Shown here: one piece after another, positions 33,590 to 44,084 of the stretch
How positions within the stretch are numbered: position 1 is the first letter of the stretch
Layout of the letters: the number at the start of each line of letters is the position of its first letter
Assembly (NCBI RefSeq): GCF_001953865.1
Contig: NZ_MQUQ01000003.1
Span: 199,917-263,916 of the forward strand
Reading direction: 5' to 3'
DNA from: Amycolatopsis coloradensis
GTDB taxonomy: Bacteria > Actinomycetota > Actinomycetes > Mycobacteriales > Pseudonocardiaceae
Length of the DNA stretch: 64,000 bases
Position numbers and translations under genes: made by a program
The notes under the pieces: model-generated
Seen by the model: only the letters and a program-made list of their open reading frames with translations
Told to the model about the DNA's origin: nothing
Database searches by the model: none

Positions 33590-34402
33590 GTGACCCGACG
33601 ACTCCTCGGCACACTTTTCGCCATGCTGACCGCATCCGCCCTGGTCGGAGCCGCCCCGGCGGAAGCGGCGACGACCACTTTCGCCGGAACCGTGGCGCTG
33701 TCGAATTGCTCCGGGTCGGTGGTCAAGCCACCAGAGGCGAGCCTCGACGACCCCGCCCTCGTCCTTTCCAACGGCCATTGCCTCCAAGAAGGTTTCCCTG
33801 ACCCTGGAGAAGTAATCGTCAATCAGCCTTCGTCACGGACCTTCAGCCTCCTGTCCAAGGACGGCCGTTCGTCGCTGGGCACGCTCAAGGCGAAGAAGCT
33901 GCTCTACGCGACGATGACCGACACGGACGTCTCGCTCTACCAGCTCAACACCAGCTACGCCAAGATCAAGGCGACCTACGGCATCGCCCCGCTGACGCTC
34001 TCGCCGACCCGTCCGTCGGCGGGCGTCGCGATGGACGTGGTCTCCGGCTACTGGAAGAAGATCTACTCCTGCAACATCGACGGCTTCGTCCACGAGCTGC
34101 ACGAGGCGGACTGGGTCTGGAAGGACTCGATCAGGTACACCCCGGCGTGCAAGACGATCGGCGGGACCTCGGGGTCGCCGATCATCGAAACCTCGACCGG
34201 CAAGGTCGTCGGCGTCAACAACACCGGCAACGAAAGCGGTCAACGGTGCACGATGAACAACCCGTGCGAGGTCGACGCGGCCGGGAAGGTGACCGTGCGG
34301 AAGGGCATCAACTACGGGGAGCAGACCTATCAGCTGACCTCCTGCCTTTCGCGTAGTGAGCTGGACCTGGCGAACCCGAACTGCAAGGCGCCGAAGCCCT
34401 GA
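33590..34402 (+). CDS. secreted trypsin-like serine protease
   Basis: A 270-residue exported chymotrypsin-fold protein. The signal peptide has a basic TRR start, a hydrophobic core and a cleavage near residue 26 (AEA-A). The triad is recognisable: His in LSNGHC, Asp in TDTDVSLYQL, and Ser in GGTSGSP. Two further Cys pairs probably form disulfides in the oxidising exterior. GTG start with an AAAGGA site eight bases upstream. It stands alone between topA and a palindromic repeat. The substrate is unknown. Confidence 0.85.
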   Translation: MTRRLLGTLFAMLTASALVGAAPAEAATTTFAGTVALSNCSGSVVKPPEASLDDPALVLSNGHCLQEGFPDPGEVIVNQPSSRTFSLLSKDGRSSLGTLKAKKLLYATMTDTDVSLYQLNTSYAKIKATYGIAPLTLSPTRPSAGVAMDVVSGYWKKIYSCNIDGFVHELHEADWVWKDSIRYTPACKTIGGTSGSPIIETSTGKVVGVNNTGNESGQRCTMNNPCEVDAAGKVTVRKGINYGEQTYQLTSCLSRSELDLANPNCKAPKP

Positions 34403-34420
34403 CCGTCCGCCCCTCCCGGA

Positions 34421-34475
34421 TGTTATGAACGGACCTTTCATAACAAATTTTGTTATGAAAGGTCCGTTCATAACA
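34421..34475. terminator. palindromic repeat with 27-base perfect arms (AT-rich variant)
   Basis: Arms at 34421-34447 and 34449-34475 are perfectly complementary around one base. Core TGAACGGACCTTTCA with TTA flanks. It lies between the convergent protease and WhiA-like genes, and would form a strong bidirectional hairpin. Confidence 0.82.
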
Positions 34476-34486
34476 CACTCGAAGCT

Positions 34487-35098
34487 TCACCCGGCGCGGA
34501 CGACGGGCACCAGGCTCGGCCAGGCGGGTTCCGCCCCGGCGGGCGCGTCCCCGATCAGCTCCAGCACGTGCGCCAGCCGCCGGCGGCCGGTGACGCGCAG
34601 TAAGGACTCTTCACCTTTCAGTACTTTCGCCGGCACACCGAGCTGCGCCAGTGCCGCGATCAGCCGCTCATGGGTCTCCGGCGCCTCCGGATCGAGCGCG
34701 AGCAGGTAGCCGTTGCCCTGGGGGCTCCCACCTGCCAGCGCCCACATCCTCAGCATCGCCCCGTCGAGCCGGAACCCGTCCGGCAGGACCTTTTCTTCAC
34801 CCTGACTCCAGCGCCGCTCCAGCGGCAGCAAATCGACCCGGAACGGCGTTCTCACGAGCGGCCGCCCGCATTCGGCGGCCGAAACCTGCGCCTCGGCACC
34901 ACGCCGACGGCATTCACGGGCGAGGGCGCGGGCCCGCCACGGCTCGTCGACCAGGGCTGACAGCCGCGCGGCCGTCCGCCCGAAGCCCGTCATCCGCCCG
35001 GGCCCGCACAGCACACCGGCGAGGTCGGCGAGCCCCGGCCCGCTCGCCTCCGCCGAGAAGAGCGAGATCGTCCCGTCCACCCCGACACAATAGAACAC
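34487..35098 (-). CDS. WhiA-N-like LAGLIDADG-fold protein without the HTH domain
   Basis: A 203-residue protein with two degenerate LAGLIDADG-like halves. The first (LADLAGVLCGPGRMTGFGRTAARL) resembles the start of WhiA, and the second (DGAMLRMWALAGGSP...LIAALAQLGVPAKVLKG) strongly recalls the WhiA RGAFLAHGSLT...AARRLGVSAK segment. The C-terminal winged HTH of WhiA is absent. M. tuberculosis has a conserved protein of similar size, Rv3647c, in the same place upstream of topA, so this is probably its ortholog. A GTG start seven codons in (VDGTIS) is equally possible. Function unknown; perhaps a nucleic-acid binding or scaffold role. Confidence 0.6.
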   Translation of the reverse strand: MFYCVGVDGTISLFSAEASGPGLADLAGVLCGPGRMTGFGRTAARLSALVDEPWRARALARECRRRGAEAQVSAAECGRPLVRTPFRVDLLPLERRWSQGEEKVLPDGFRLDGAMLRMWALAGGSPQGNGYLLALDPEAPETHERLIAALAQLGVPAKVLKGEESLLRVTGRRRLAHVLELIGDAPAGAEPAWPSLVPVVRAG

Positions 35099-35132
35099 AA
35101 GTTCGACTCATGGCCAGTGACAGTCCGGTGAC

Positions 35133-35717
35133 TCAGCGCGGTTGCTTGACCAATTCCTGGCAGATTTGGATCCGGCTGCTCGCGGAAGCGAGCTGAGGCA
35201 CGTCATTAAGGCCCCTGAGAAGGTCGAGACGGTCGAGTTCGTCGAGCGACGTCCTCGCGTCGCGAAGGGCCGTCTTCGTCGCTTCGGCGTCGGTTGAGGA
35301 GTCAAGGCGGTGGCGGACGTCGTCGGCGCGGACGCGGATGTCATCGAGTTGGGCGACGGCGGCCGCTCGCGAGGCGTCGCCGCCCGCGACCGGAGACGGA
35401 CCGAGGTTCTTGAGCGCGGCCGAGGTGCGGTTCAGTCCTTCGACCACCGAGCCCATCAGTTCACCGGAGGTCCGGGATGCCTGCTGGGGCGTGCTCGGAT
35501 CGACACTGGGCAGCGTCGCCAGCGTCCGTACGAGCCCGCCGGCCGCGCCGCAGTACCCCTCCGCCCAGGCGGAGGCGGGGTCGGCCTGCGACGCGCTGAC
35601 CGTCGCGAGACCTTCTTGTCTGGCATGGGAAGTCACCGCGGGCTGCTGCCCGCACCCGGCGAGGCCGAGTCCGATACCTGTTGCTAGCGCGGCAAGGACG
35701 GTGAACCGCGGCCGCAC
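35133..35717 (-). CDS. lipoprotein of unknown function
   Basis: A 194-residue exported lipoprotein. The N-terminal signal ends in the lipobox LAGC (Cys near residue 22), and a helical domain rich in Ala, Asp and Arg follows, with two Cys that could pair. GTG start at 35717 with a GGGAGGTG ribosome site. A second small lipoprotein gene of similar helical type lies 89 bases upstream on the same strand. The two may be distant paralogues. No known domain. Confidence 0.78.
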   Translation of the reverse strand: MRPRFTVLAALATGIGLGLAGCGQQPAVTSHARQEGLATVSASQADPASAWAEGYCGAAGGLVRTLATLPSVDPSTPQQASRTSGELMGSVVEGLNRTSAALKNLGPSPVAGGDASRAAAVAQLDDIRVRADDVRHRLDSSTDAEATKTALRDARTSLDELDRLDLLRGLNDVPQLASASSRIQICQELVKQPR

Positions 35718-35806
35718 GAATACACCTCCCGACCTGACGACTTCCCAGCTGGCCCTCGACGGTACCGATACCGCGGGGCATTGCAAATCAACGTGGCGGA
35801 AAGAAG

Positions 35807-36355
35807 TCAAGAGGGCAGCTTCTCGCAGTTGGGCGCCTGCCCGGCCAGCGCCTTCAGCGACGCGTTCGTTTCCAGCTGCTGGAACGGGTCGGGCATGTCG
35901 TTGATGTCCGACCCGATCTGGCGGAACGCGAGCCCGGCCTCCGCCGTTGCCGCTTTGTCGTTCTTCGGGGCGGCGTCCAGTTTGGTCTTCGCGGCGATGA
36001 CCTTGTCGCGGATCGGCGTCAGCGCATCGACGATGCTCTTGCGCGCGGCCTCGGCTTCCGCGCTCGGCGCCTGGCCGAGTCCGTTCAGTCCGGTCACGGC
36101 GTTGTCGAAACCCGGGGCGAACACACCGAAGGCCGCGTCCATCGCGTTCCGGGCGTTCGCGGGGTCGTCCTGTTCGAAGTCGGGCATCCTGAATTCGCCG
36201 ATCTTGGCGAAGTCGATCAGCGAACCGCAGAAGCCGTCCATCCACGAGCCTCCGGCGGCGGGGGTGGGAGAAGGCGGCGCGGCGGCCGTCGGCTCGGTGC
36301 CGCCGCAACCCGCCAGCAGGAAAGCGGCGGCGAACAAGGCCAGCGAACGCCTCAT
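35807..36355 (-). CDS. lipoprotein of unknown function
   Basis: A 182-residue exported lipoprotein: signal MRRSLALFAAAFLLAGC with Cys at residue 17, a Pro/Ala/Thr linker, then a helical domain with Cys in FCGSL and PNCEK that could form a disulfide. Layout (WMDGFCGSL opening, final NC-type ending) parallels the next lipoprotein (WAEGYCGAA opening, final IQICQ), which supports a shared origin. Lies between hppA and the second lipoprotein. Function unknown. Confidence 0.78.
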   Translation of the reverse strand: MRRSLALFAAAFLLAGCGGTEPTAAAPPSPTPAAGGSWMDGFCGSLIDFAKIGEFRMPDFEQDDPANARNAMDAAFGVFAPGFDNAVTGLNGLGQAPSAEAEAARKSIVDALTPIRDKVIAAKTKLDAAPKNDKAATAEAGLAFRQIGSDINDMPDPFQQLETNASLKALAGQAPNCEKLPS

Positions 36356-36417
36356 GGCAGGGACTCCCCGGATCGGGATTCAGTGTGACGCGCAGAGATT
36401 AGCCTGCCCCGGACGGC

Positions 36418-36456
36418 CGCCGGGCCCGCCACGGAAAATCCGTGACGGGCCCGGCG
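36418..36456 (-). terminator. hairpin terminator of hppA
   Basis: Eighteen-base arms (36418-36435 and 36439-36456) with a single mismatch and an AAA loop, 18 bases beyond the hppA stop codon on the minus strand. Confidence 0.75.
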
Positions 36457-36473
36457 GGCGGTACTTTCCGGCG

Positions 36474-38735
<2,262 letters not shown>

Positions 38736-39055
38736 TCGTCCTCCTGGAGACGTCGCCGTTGGCCAGCGAGCGACCCGCCGATGGGACCGGCGGCTCCCGC
38801 GCTGGCATGGGGATCTGAACCGAATGTCACGCTAGTCGCACTGCAAGGTACGTCTCACATGACGCTCGCCACAGACGGTGTGGATTGCGGGAGTGTATTG
38901 GTAGTGGGATGGAGGACGGCAAGGCGTCCCCGCCACCACACGTTCCGTTACCTTGTGAGGCTGATCACTGTATCGATCATCCCGCGCCCTTTCCGGCGGC
39001 CGGCCCGTCCGGCGACGGCCGATTTCTGTCGGGGTGCTGTGCGAAGCTTCCGAAG
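38736..39055. other. divergent promoter region between hppA and the helicase gene
   Basis: About 320 bases that must hold promoters in both directions. An in-frame upstream extension of the helicase (from ATG 38909) cannot be excluded, but its translation looks non-coding. One weak symmetric element TGATC-N8-GATCA lies near 38958-38975. Nothing else is evident. Confidence 0.4.
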
Positions 39056-41545
39056 GTGGACGGCACAGCGGAATCCGGTAAGGGGCGGCGGCTTCTCGAC
39101 CGCGCGACGGCGGGAATCCCGGCTTCGCTGTACCCGGTCACCCATGTGGCCGAACTGCCCGCACGTTCGGCGGATTCGGTGGACTGGCCGGAGTGGGCGG
39201 CGGCTCCGGTCGTCGAGGCGCTGACGGCGAGCGGCGTCAGGACGCCTTGGCGGCATCAGGCCGAAGCCGCGTCCCTGGTCCACGACGGCAAGCACGTGGT
39301 GATCTCCACCGGCACCGCGTCCGGCAAGTCGCTCGCGTACCAGTTGCCCGTGCTCTCGGCGCTGGTCGAGGACGAGCGGGCCTCGGCGCTGTACCTCTCA
39401 CCGACCAAAGCGCTCGGCGCCGACCAGTTACGCGCCGTGTCCTCTTTGAACATCAAGAAGGCGCGTGCCGCGTCGTTCGACGGTGACACCCCGCTGGAGG
39501 AGCGGGACTGGGTCCGCGCGCACGCGAATTGGGTGTTCACGAACCCGGACATGCTGCACCGCGGGATCCTCTCTTCGCACGCGCGCTGGTCGCGGTTCTT
39601 CCGGCGGCTCTCGTTCGTCGTCGTCGACGAATGCCACAGCTATCGTGGCGTCTTCGGTTCCCATGTGGCGCTGCTGCTACGCAGGCTGCGGCGGGTCGCG
39701 GCGTACTACGGCGCTTCGCCGGTCTTCGTTCTCGCGTCCGCGACGACGGCCGACCCGGCGGCGTTCGCCGCGAAACTGTCCGGGCAGGACTGCGTCCCGG
39801 TCACCGAGGACGGCTCGCCACGTGGCGCCCGCACGGTCGCGTTGTGGGAACCCCCGCTGCTGTCGGAGAACTCCGGCGAGAACGGGGCACCGGTACGGCG
39901 CTCGGCGGGCGCGGAGGCTTCGCGGATCCTCGCCGAGCTGGTCATCGAGGGCGCCCGCTCGCTGGCGTTCGTCCGGTCGCGGCGAGGCGCGGAACTGACG
40001 GCGCTCGGCGCACGGCGGATCCTGTCCGAAGTGGACGGTTCCTTGGCGGAGTCCGTTGCCGCGTACCGGTCCGGGTACCTGCCCGAGGAGCGGCGCGCCC
40101 TCGAAGCGGCGTTGCTCTCCGGGCGGTTGCTCGGCGTGGCGACGACGAACGCGCTCGAACTCGGCGTCGACATCGCCGGGCTGGACGCGGTGGTGCTGGC
40201 CGGTTATCCGGGCACGCTCGCGTCGTTCTGGCAGCAGGCGGGCAGGGCTGGGCGCGCGGGCGACGCGGCACTGGTCGTCTTCGTGGCCCGTGACGATCCG
40301 CTGGACACCTATCTCGTGCACCATCCGGCCGCGATCCTGGACCGGCCGGTGGAGGCCGCCGTCCTCGACCCGTCGAACCCGTATGTGCTGGCGCCGCAAC
40401 TGGCCTGCGCCATCGCCGAACTCCCGCTGACCGAACCGGAGGTCGCGGCCTTCGGCGGCGACGCGGCGCGTGCCGTGCTCGCCGACCTGGTCGCGGAGAA
40501 GATCATCCGGCGCCGCACGAGCGGGTGGTACTGGACTTCACGCGACCGGCCACACGCCGACGTCGGCATCCGCGGTTCCGGCGGCGAGCAGATCGCCGTG
40601 GTGGAAGCCGATTCCGGGCGGATGCTCGGCACGGTCGATCCGGGTTCCGCCTGCTACGCGGTGCATCCCGGCGCGGTGTACCTGCACCAGGGTTCGTCCT
40701 ATGTGGTCGACGAACTGGATCTGGAGACCGGGCTCGCCATGGTGCACGCGGAGGATCCGGACTGGACGACCTCACCGCGCGAGATCGTCGACATCAGCGT
40801 GCTGCGCACCGAGGAAACCCGGGTGCACGGCGGGATCACGGTGAACCTCGGCGAAGTGTCGGTGAGCTCGCAAGTGGTCGGCTACTTGCGACGACGACTG
40901 TCGGGTGAGGTGCTGGACCAGACTCCGCTGGACCTGCCGGAGCAGAGCCTGCACACCCGCGCCGTCTGGTACACGATCTCGGCGGAGCTGCTCGTCGGTT
41001 CCGATGGAACCGGCGTTGCCGATGGCGTGGCGGGGACCGGGGGCCATCGGCCGGGGGCCGGGGTTCTGGAGCCGGTGGGGACCGGAGGCTCCAAGGTGGG
41101 GACCGAGGAACTTGGCGGGACACCGGGGACGGGCGCCGTGTTGGATCCGGCGCGCGTCCCCGGTGCCCTGCATGCCGCCGAGCACGCGGCGATCGGCCTG
41201 CTACCGCTGTTCGCCACTTGCGACCGCTGGGACATTGGCGGGGTGTCTACCGCGTGGCACGAGGACACCGGGGAGGCGACGGTGTTCGTGCACGATGGCC
41301 ATCCCGGGGGTGCGGGATTCGCCGATCGCGGGTTCGCCGCAATTGTCCCTTGGCTGGCAGCGACGCGGGAGGCGATCGTTTCCTGCGAGTGCCCGGCCGG
41401 CTGCCCGTCCTGCGTCCAGTCGCCGAAGTGCGGGAACGGCAACGATCCGCTGGACAAGGCGGGGGCAGTGGCCGTTCTGGACACCGTGCTCGGGGCGTTG
41501 CGTCAGCACGGGCCGCAGTCTGGCCACTTGGTGGTTCGAAAATGA
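39056..41545 (+). CDS. DEAD/DEAH-box helicase of the MrfA/Hrq1 type
   Basis: A superfamily 2 DNA helicase of about 829 residues. Walker A is TGTASGKS, motif II is DECH (VVVDECHSY), motif III is SAT, and motif VI lies in QQAGRAGRAGD. The C-terminal DUF1998/MZB region has the four-Cys zinc cluster CECPAGCPSCVQSPKC. Bacillus MrfA (YprA) and yeast Hrq1 share this layout and act on DNA crosslinks; M. tuberculosis Rv3649 is the positional match. A Gly/Thr/Val-rich low-complexity insert lies at about residues 665-690. The GTG at 39056 is my chosen start; ATG 38909 is the alternative. Confidence 0.86.
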   Translation: MDGTAESGKGRRLLDRATAGIPASLYPVTHVAELPARSADSVDWPEWAAAPVVEALTASGVRTPWRHQAEAASLVHDGKHVVISTGTASGKSLAYQLPVLSALVEDERASALYLSPTKALGADQLRAVSSLNIKKARAASFDGDTPLEERDWVRAHANWVFTNPDMLHRGILSSHARWSRFFRRLSFVVVDECHSYRGVFGSHVALLLRRLRRVAAYYGASPVFVLASATTADPAAFAAKLSGQDCVPVTEDGSPRGARTVALWEPPLLSENSGENGAPVRRSAGAEASRILAELVIEGARSLAFVRSRRGAELTALGARRILSEVDGSLAESVAAYRSGYLPEERRALEAALLSGRLLGVATTNALELGVDIAGLDAVVLAGYPGTLASFWQQAGRAGRAGDAALVVFVARDDPLDTYLVHHPAAILDRPVEAAVLDPSNPYVLAPQLACAIAELPLTEPEVAAFGGDAARAVLADLVAEKIIRRRTSGWYWTSRDRPHADVGIRGSGGEQIAVVEADSGRMLGTVDPGSACYAVHPGAVYLHQGSSYVVDELDLETGLAMVHAEDPDWTTSPREIVDISVLRTEETRVHGGITVNLGEVSVSSQVVGYLRRRLSGEVLDQTPLDLPEQSLHTRAVWYTISAELLVGSDGTGVADGVAGTGGHRPGAGVLEPVGTGGSKVGTEELGGTPGTGAVLDPARVPGALHAAEHAAIGLLPLFATCDRWDIGGVSTAWHEDTGEATVFVHDGHPGGAGFADRGFAAIVPWLAATREAIVSCECPAGCPSCVQSPKCGNGNDPLDKAGAVAVLDTVLGALRQHGPQSGHLVVRK

Positions 41546-41568
41546 TGTGGCTTGAAATCGTGGGTTGA

Positions 41569-42195
41569 TCAGGCGGCGGTGGTCAGGGTCACCACGGGGG
41601 TGGCGGCCTTGTCACCGGTCAGCGCGCGAACGAGCACGTCATGCACGTCTGCGGCCTCGGGCAACTGCCAGCCCCAGACCTCGGGCTTGACCCGCCAGTG
41701 CACGACACCGTGCTGGAACGGCGACGGGGGCAGCGGGATGTAGTCGTCCGCCCCGTGCCACTGGATCGACGCGTGGTCGGCCAGCTCCCTCGGGATGCTC
41801 GCGGCGACGGTGGTGAGGAACAGCCAGCGGCCGTTCGGCATCGCGACGATCGGGGCCGGGTGGCCGGTGGCACGCAGCAGGCGGGCGGCCGCTTTGCCGA
41901 GTTCGTCGTCGACCTCGATGGCATCCAGCACGGTGCCGGTGGCCACGAGGAGGCTGTGCGTGTCGTCGCCGAACCAGGTGGCGACCTCGTGCGGGTGGGT
42001 CGCGATCAGTTCACGCCAGTTGTCCTGTGCCGGGACGGGACGCCGCCAGGTGAGGTCGCCGCCGTCCGCGGTGATCGCGGCGGGCTCGGCACCCGGGAGC
42101 ACCGGCCAGCCACGCCATGCGAGGCCGATCGCCTCCGCCCGCATCTCGATGCGGAAGGCGCCCCGCCAGCTGTCCGGCCAATTCGCGTCCAACAT
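41569..42195 (-). CDS. small bifunctional primase/polymerase-like protein
   Basis: A 208-residue protein resembling the N-terminal Prim-Pol domain (PF09250): an early WPVLPG segment, GRWLFLTT strand and DDYIPLPPS element are typical. No helicase or primase C-terminal domain follows, so it is a stand-alone short form common in actinobacteria. It could be active or a degenerate relative. Convergent with the helicase gene (23-base gap). Upstream it has a promoter region with phased 7-mer repeats. Confidence 0.72.
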   Translation of the reverse strand: MLDANWPDSWRGAFRIEMRAEAIGLAWRGWPVLPGAEPAAITADGGDLTWRRPVPAQDNWRELIATHPHEVATWFGDDTHSLLVATGTVLDAIEVDDELGKAAARLLRATGHPAPIVAMPNGRWLFLTTVAASIPRELADHASIQWHGADDYIPLPPSPFQHGVVHWRVKPEVWGWQLPEAADVHDVLVRALTGDKAATPVVTLTTAA

Positions 42196-42601
42196 TACTG
42201 TCCCTGCCTCAGGTCAACTCTGTCCTGTGTGGCCACCCGGCGACCTTCTCGAAGTGGCGTACGTCTCAATAAACGGCAAGTTGCACATCGGGAGAAGACC
42301 TCACGCGACAACCGGCGGTTACTTAGCGATGAACGCGCGGTAGTCCGACTCGACGGACCGAACGCCGCACGTCCGGTTAACGGGCCGCGACGACCGGTAC
42401 GACGCCGTTCGTCGCGGCTGAGCAGGGCATCCCGCCCCGGTGGCCCCGCATCCGGCGAGCGGTGCGGGACCGTTCGGCGGACCGCTGATCATGGCTTCGA
42501 CCGCTCGCCGCACGCCAACGACCGCTGCTCGCGCCCAGCGGTTACTCGCACGTACTACCGGCCGGTCACCGACGAGACGACCGCTCACCGTGCGTCGCCC
42601 C
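42196..42601. promoter_or_regulatory. gene-free upstream region of the primase-like gene with phased GACCGCT repeats
   Basis: No gene visible. GACCGCT occurs at 42480, 42499, 42520 and 42579, with an inverted copy AGCGGTT at 42537. The start-to-start distances of 19, 21, 17 and 42 are near multiples of two DNA turns. An A/T-rich patch around 42265-42285 (CAATAAACGG) may hold the promoter of the primase-like gene. Confidence 0.35.
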
Positions 42602-42958
42602 TCACGGTGGCCGGTCGACCGGCCCCGCCCTGGCCCGTGCCTCCGCCCGGCCGACGGCCGCGAGGTGCCCGGACTCCGCTGACCGGACCTCGACCAGGGC
42701 GTCACCTCGCTCCCATCGGCAGGTCAGCAGCGTGACCGACATCCGGACGGCGACCTGTCGTGCCCGCTCGCAGGCGGCACCGGGACCGTCCGTCGCGTGT
42801 GAGGCCGCGGCGAGCGCCGCCAGATCGGCCGCGGCCTCGGTGTGGTGCCGGGTGGTGACGGCGGCGCCGATCCAGAAGGTGAACGCCGCCGCGCAGACCA
42901 GGACGGCGACGATCGAGGCGGTCCATACGGTCGCGACGCCGCGATCGTCCCCGCTCAC
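42602..42958 (-). CDS. Rv3654c-like helical membrane protein of the Tad locus
   Basis: A 118-residue protein with one N-terminal membrane helix preceded by DRGVATVW, as in minor Tad pilins or pseudopilins, then an Ala-rich helix with an invariant-looking AAADLAALAAA segment. This matches the Rv3654c-type 'secretion/DUF' protein that closes the mycobacterial tad operon. It overlaps the preceding TadE-like gene by four bases. Probably a minor pilin; in mycobacteria related proteins have also been linked to host effects, which cannot be judged here. Confidence 0.75.
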   Translation of the reverse strand: MSGDDRGVATVWTASIVAVLVCAAAFTFWIGAAVTTRHHTEAAADLAALAAASHATDGPGAACERARQVAVRMSVTLLTCRWERGDALVEVRSAESGHLAAVGRAEARARAGPVDRPP

Positions 42959-43299
42959 GGCCCTCCTCCCGGCTCGGCGATCGCGAAGGCGCGAGAACGC
43001 AGGCGGATGCCCGGCAGCAGTCCGGCCACCGGTTCGGCCTCGACGCCGGCGGTGATGGCGTCGCCTTCGCGGACGACGTCCAGCCGGGCGCCGGACGGCG
43101 CGATCTCCCGCACCGCCTGTTCGGCGCGGGCGGGCTGGCCGCGGGCGAGGAGCCGGGCGGCCTCGCGGGCCGCGTCGGTGCAGCGGAGCTGATCGGCGGC
43201 GACCCCGATCCCGGCGAGCAGCAAGGCCGAGACGAAGGTCAGCGCGACGATGCCGAGCGCGGCCTCCACCGTGACGGATCCGCGGTCACCGCCGGGCAT
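42955..43299 (-). CDS. TadE-family pseudopilin
   Basis: A 114-residue TadE-like protein: DRGSVTVEAALG precedes one N-terminal membrane helix, the classic TadE signature with Glu at position 5 of the mature helix. The remainder is a small soluble domain with one Cys (QLRCTDAAREAARLLARG). TadE proteins are minor pilins needed for Flp pilus assembly. Starts in a TGATG overlap with the small pilin gene. Confidence 0.82.
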   Translation of the reverse strand: MPGGDRGSVTVEAALGIVALTFVSALLLAGIGVAADQLRCTDAAREAARLLARGQPARAEQAVREIAPSGARLDVVREGDAITAGVEAEPVAGLLPGIRLRSRAFAIAEPGGGP

Positions 43300-43472
43300 C
43301 AGAACTTCACCGACAAGGCCCGCTCGATGAGCGCGGTGAGCCCGGCGACGACGTCCTCGCTGGTGACGACCAGGTAGAGGACGGCTGCCAGCGCGGCGGC
43401 GGCCAAGGTGGCGATGGCGTACTCGACCGTCGCCATTCCGTCGTCGCCGCGGAAGGAGGGGAACTTGCTCAT
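43299..43472 (-). CDS. small Flp/DUF4244 pilin-like protein
   Basis: A 57-residue gene that is easily missed. It begins MSKFPSFRGDDGMATVEYAIATLAAA, giving the GMATVEYAIAT signature of actinobacterial Flp pilins (DUF4244) with the conserved Glu-Tyr pair, then one membrane helix and a short tail ending ALSVKF. This is the likely major pilin subunit of the Tad locus. ATG at 43472 and the TGATG junction to tadE support the coding call. Equivalent to Rv3656c. Confidence 0.88.
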   Translation of the reverse strand: MSKFPSFRGDDGMATVEYAIATLAAAALAAVLYLVVTSEDVVAGLTALIERALSVKF

Positions 43473-43487
43473 GGGATCGCCTTTCGA

Positions 43488-44084
43488 TCAGAGGACGCCG
43501 TCGAGCCGGCCGGCAAGGCCGAGCACGACGGGCAGGACGCCGAGGCAGAGGAACGCGGGGAGGAAGCAGAGGCCGATCGGCGCGGCCAGCAGCACTCCGG
43601 CCCGTTCGGCACGTTCCTCGGCTTCGGCGGAGAGCGACTCACGCAGCCGTCGCGCGAGATCCTTCGCGTGAGCCGCGAGTGTGGTGCCCGCCCTCGCCGT
43701 GCGGACGGCGGCGACGGACAGTTCGGTCAGACCGGGCCGCTCGCGGACCGGTGCCCAGGCTTCGGCGGGCTCGACGCCCAGTGCGAGATGTGACGCCACC
43801 GAACGCAGAGCCTCCGCGGTCTTCGGTGACGCGGACGGCACGACGGCCTCGAGTGCGACGGGCACCGGCAGCCCGCTGGCCAGACACGCGGCGAGGAGGT
43901 CGAGAGTGGCCGCGGACCGGAGGAGTTCGGAGACACCGGAGACACTGGAGACACTGCTGTCCCGGGCCGCCCGTTCTCGAAGCCACGTGAGGAGTCGTCC
44001 CGGCCGCGCGGCGACCCCGGGACCGACGCGTGGCCAGCAGAAGACGGCACCGCCCAGCAGGATGAGCGCCGCTCCGGTCAGCAC
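43488..44084 (-). CDS. TadC-like inner-membrane protein
   Basis: A 198-residue membrane protein with an N-terminal helix and two C-terminal helices separated by a T2SSF-type cytoplasmic domain (SGLPVPVALEAV...ALGVEPAEAW). It acts with TadB as the platform of the pilus machine. GTG start at 44084, overlapping the tadB stop by seven bases. Shorter than the proteobacterial TadC, as usual in actinobacteria. Confidence 0.83.
   Translation of the reverse strand: MLTGAALILLGGAVFCWPRVGPGVAARPGRLLTWLRERAARDSSVSSVSGVSELLRSAATLDLLAACLASGLPVPVALEAVVPSASPKTAEALRSVASHLALGVEPAEAWAPVRERPGLTELSVAAVRTARAGTTLAAHAKDLARRLRESLSAEAEERAERAGVLLAAPIGLCFLPAFLCLGVLPVVLGLAGRLDGVL

Noticed and set aside
42319..42735. Several Arg/Pro-rich short frames in the gap before the Tad operon end
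   Set aside because: Composition is that of GC-rich non-coding DNA, with no start site or homologous feel in any frame.
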